Below, one piece after another: positions 23,282 to 24,564 of a stretch of DNA of 24,564 nt. Made by a program: the position numbers and the translations under genes. The first letter of the stretch is position 1. Each line of letters opens with the position of its first letter. The notes beneath the pieces are model-generated. The model was not told the DNA's origin, did not search any database, and saw only the letters and a list, made by a program, of their open reading frames with translations. The stretch lies in assembly GCF_003113895.1 (NCBI RefSeq), contig NZ_BDUD01000001.1:5443398-5467961 (forward strand), given 5' to 3'. Origin of the DNA: Nostoc commune NIES-4072 (GTDB lineage Bacteria > Cyanobacteriota > Cyanobacteriia > Cyanobacteriales > Nostocaceae).

Positions 23282-23407
23282 GAAAAAAGGCGTTGCTGAA
23301 TTGAAATATGAATCTGGATGTAGAGACGTAGCTTTTCTTCGTCTCTACAAGGATTTTGGTATTATGCAAAATCATTTTCATACATGGAATCAGCAACGCC
23401 GAAAAAA
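23282..23407. mobile_element. MITE-like element, 112 bp, with 7-bp flanking repeats
   Basis: Terminal inverted repeats GGCGTTGCTGA (23289-23299) and TCAGCAACGCC (23390-23400) are perfect over 11 bp and remain similar for about 25 bp. An inner hairpin GTAGAGACG/CGTCTCTAC lies in the left-centre. GAAAAAA flanks it directly at 23282-23288 and 23401-23407, as a target-site duplication would. It is non-coding and lies between the convergent CHAT and exoprotein genes. Confidence 0.7.
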
Positions 23408-23470
23408 GAATATGACAGATTTAAATCTGGCTTTCTGAATTTTAAATTTTAAATTGGTATAACCTGTTTT

Positions 23471-24564
23471 TTAGTAACAAGAAGCAGGAGTAACCCAGGA
23501 ATTATGAGGCAAAGCTTTCGGCGCATCAGCCGTGAGTACAACTTCACCTTTAGCATTTTTTACCCACCCTTGCGCTTCCACAATCGGCGCTGGACTGGAA
23601 CTATTTACCTGATTTGAATTTGTACTAACACGGTTTTCACCCTTTGAGTTGAGAGTTACCCAATCTAGTTGAACTGCGTCAGGAGTGAGTGGTTCGGTTC
23701 TAGGGTTGGGTGGTAAGCCGCCGCGTCCAGTGATTGTAAAACTGCTCTTAGCTACAGTGCTACCTGCGGTACAAGTTTGTGCTACTTGGGTATCAACTGG
23801 TACGGCTGGTAAATTGACTAAGCCACTATTGGGGTCAACATCAGGTGTGTTAATTTCTACAGTGCCGTTTACACCAAACTGAGAGCTGGCAGTGATGTCA
23901 CTCAAAGAAGTTGGATTAGAGCGGGGCTGGATACCAAAAATACCCTTAGCTGTAATATCAACTCTGCCACCTCTACCAGTGAAGGCATTGGCGCTAATGT
24001 CGCTATCTTCACTAGGAACGGCAACAATAAAGCCGTCAGGGACATTGATGGTAATATTACCGCCATTTCCACCAGCCCCACTAGTACCTGCTGAGGTAGA
24101 AATCTCACTGTTGCGGCGCAGTAACAATAAGTCTTGCAAGTTCAGCGTAATATTGCCACCATCACCGGAGTTAGCTTGCCCAATCAGCTTACCTTGGTTA
24201 TCCAATTTGATAGAACCAGCAGTGATGTCTAAATCACCTGCCTTATTTGTGCCTTGACTGCTCACACTTATGTCAGCGTTATTTAAGACATTTAATTCTC
24301 TAGTCTTAACTATAATGCTTCCCCCCTCTCCAGTCGATTCTTTAGAAGTGGAAGCTGAAGAAACCTGCGCTCCGTCTCGAACAGTCAATTGCCCAGTTTC
24401 TATATTTAAGTTTCCGGCATTTCCAGTAGCTTCAGTCCCAACAAATAAGCCGCTTCTAGTCTCACCATTTGTTCCAATAAGTTGGATAGAGTCCCTTGCT
24501 TTGACAGACAAGGTTCCTCCCCTTCCCTGACTACGAGTATTAGCTGAAACCTGTGCTCCATCTT
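23471..24564 (-). CDS. Filamentous-haemagglutinin-like two-partner-secretion exoprotein, C-terminal part
   Basis: The frame stays open to the right edge of the window, so the N-terminal part with the secretion (haemagglutination activity) domain is missing. About 364 codons are visible. The sequence is built of parallel beta-helix repeats such as DGAQVSANT, GRGGTLSVKA, VRDGAQVSSAS, GEGGSIIVKT, GDGGNITLN and GRGGRVDITAKG. It ends with a C-terminal region (VEAQGWVKNAKGEVVLTA) that I recall from Nostoc exoproteins. Two cysteines are near the end (QTCTAG and PASCY). Such proteins cross the outer membrane through a TpsB/ShlB-type transporter, which is not visible here, and act in adhesion or contact-dependent functions. 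TTG codons inside the frame are not starts. Confidence 0.85.
   Translation of the reverse strand, partial: DGAQVSANTRSQGRGGTLSVKARDSIQLIGTNGETRSGLFVGTEATGNAGNLNIETGQLTVRDGAQVSSASTSKESTGEGGSIIVKTRELNVLNNADISVSSQGTNKAGDLDITAGSIKLDNQGKLIGQANSGDGGNITLNLQDLLLLRRNSEISTSAGTSGAGGNGGNITINVPDGFIVAVPSEDSDISANAFTGRGGRVDITAKGIFGIQPRSNPTSLSDITASSQFGVNGTVEINTPDVDPNSGLVNLPAVPVDTQVAQTCTAGSTVAKSSFTITGRGGLPPNPRTEPLTPDAVQLDWVTLNSKGENRVSTNSNQVNSSSPAPIVEAQGWVKNAKGEVVLTADAPKALPHNSWVTPASCY

Overview
The window looks like chromosomal DNA of a filamentous, Nostoc-like cyanobacterium (order Nostocales). This rests on frequent GCGATCGC (HIP1) octamers, many heptanucleotide tandem repeats and palindromic dispersed repeats between genes, and a gene content typical of that group: a STAND ATPase with WD40 repeats, a TPR-CHAT protein, a two-partner-secretion exoprotein and a DUF4079 protein. 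I see no tRNA, rRNA, CRISPR array, complete insertion sequence or prophage. All family names come from reading motifs; no database search was run.

Layout. 1-214 holds a 21-bp tandem repeat and what looks like the right end of a small mobile element. 215-6959 is a minus-strand block: an unknown membrane protein, a KamA-family radical SAM protein and a large HTH/NB-ARC/14xWD40 signalling ATPase. 7246-9011 carries four small plus-strand genes of unknown function, three of them membrane proteins, with three hairpin terminators; the last is a 34-aa single-span protein. 9099-10127 is an EamA-type transporter on the minus strand. 10380-14089 has a small exported protein, a MITE-like palindrome with flanking direct repeats, a DUF4079 membrane protein, a sensor kinase and an OmpR-type regulator. 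14351-15124 is an MlaE-type lipid-transport permease. 15418-16243 has a C-terminally truncated GNAT acetyltransferase and a small membrane protein. 16511-19684 has a PotA-type ABC ATPase divergent from penicillin-binding protein 2 (mrdA). 19685-20460 is a repeat-rich spacer. 20461-24564 has a secreted TPR-CHAT protein converging on the C-terminal end of a filamentous-haemagglutinin-like exoprotein that runs off the window.

Links between genes. The kinase (11837) and regulator (13415) are probably a two-component pair. A phased array of CTNAG pentamers 98-182 bp upstream of the small exported protein, and a Pho-box-like pair in front of the regulator gene, are candidate OmpR/PhoB-class binding sites. 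The TPR-CHAT protein and the two-partner-secretion exoprotein form a pairing I recall from cyanobacteria and may act together at the cell envelope.

Most interesting signals. (1) A compact element at 19783-19960 has ~34-bp imperfect terminal inverted repeats around three 21-bp repeats; a related repeat/terminus arrangement sits at 1-136. (2) Two MITE-like palindromes have apparent target-site duplications. (3) The phased CTNAG operator-like array. (4) An intergenic-type repeat has been absorbed in frame into the CHAT protein. (5) A run of small membrane-protein genes, one of them only 34 codons. Nothing here amounts to a demonstrable new defence or biosynthetic system; the STAND ATPase and the CHAT protein are the nearest candidates.
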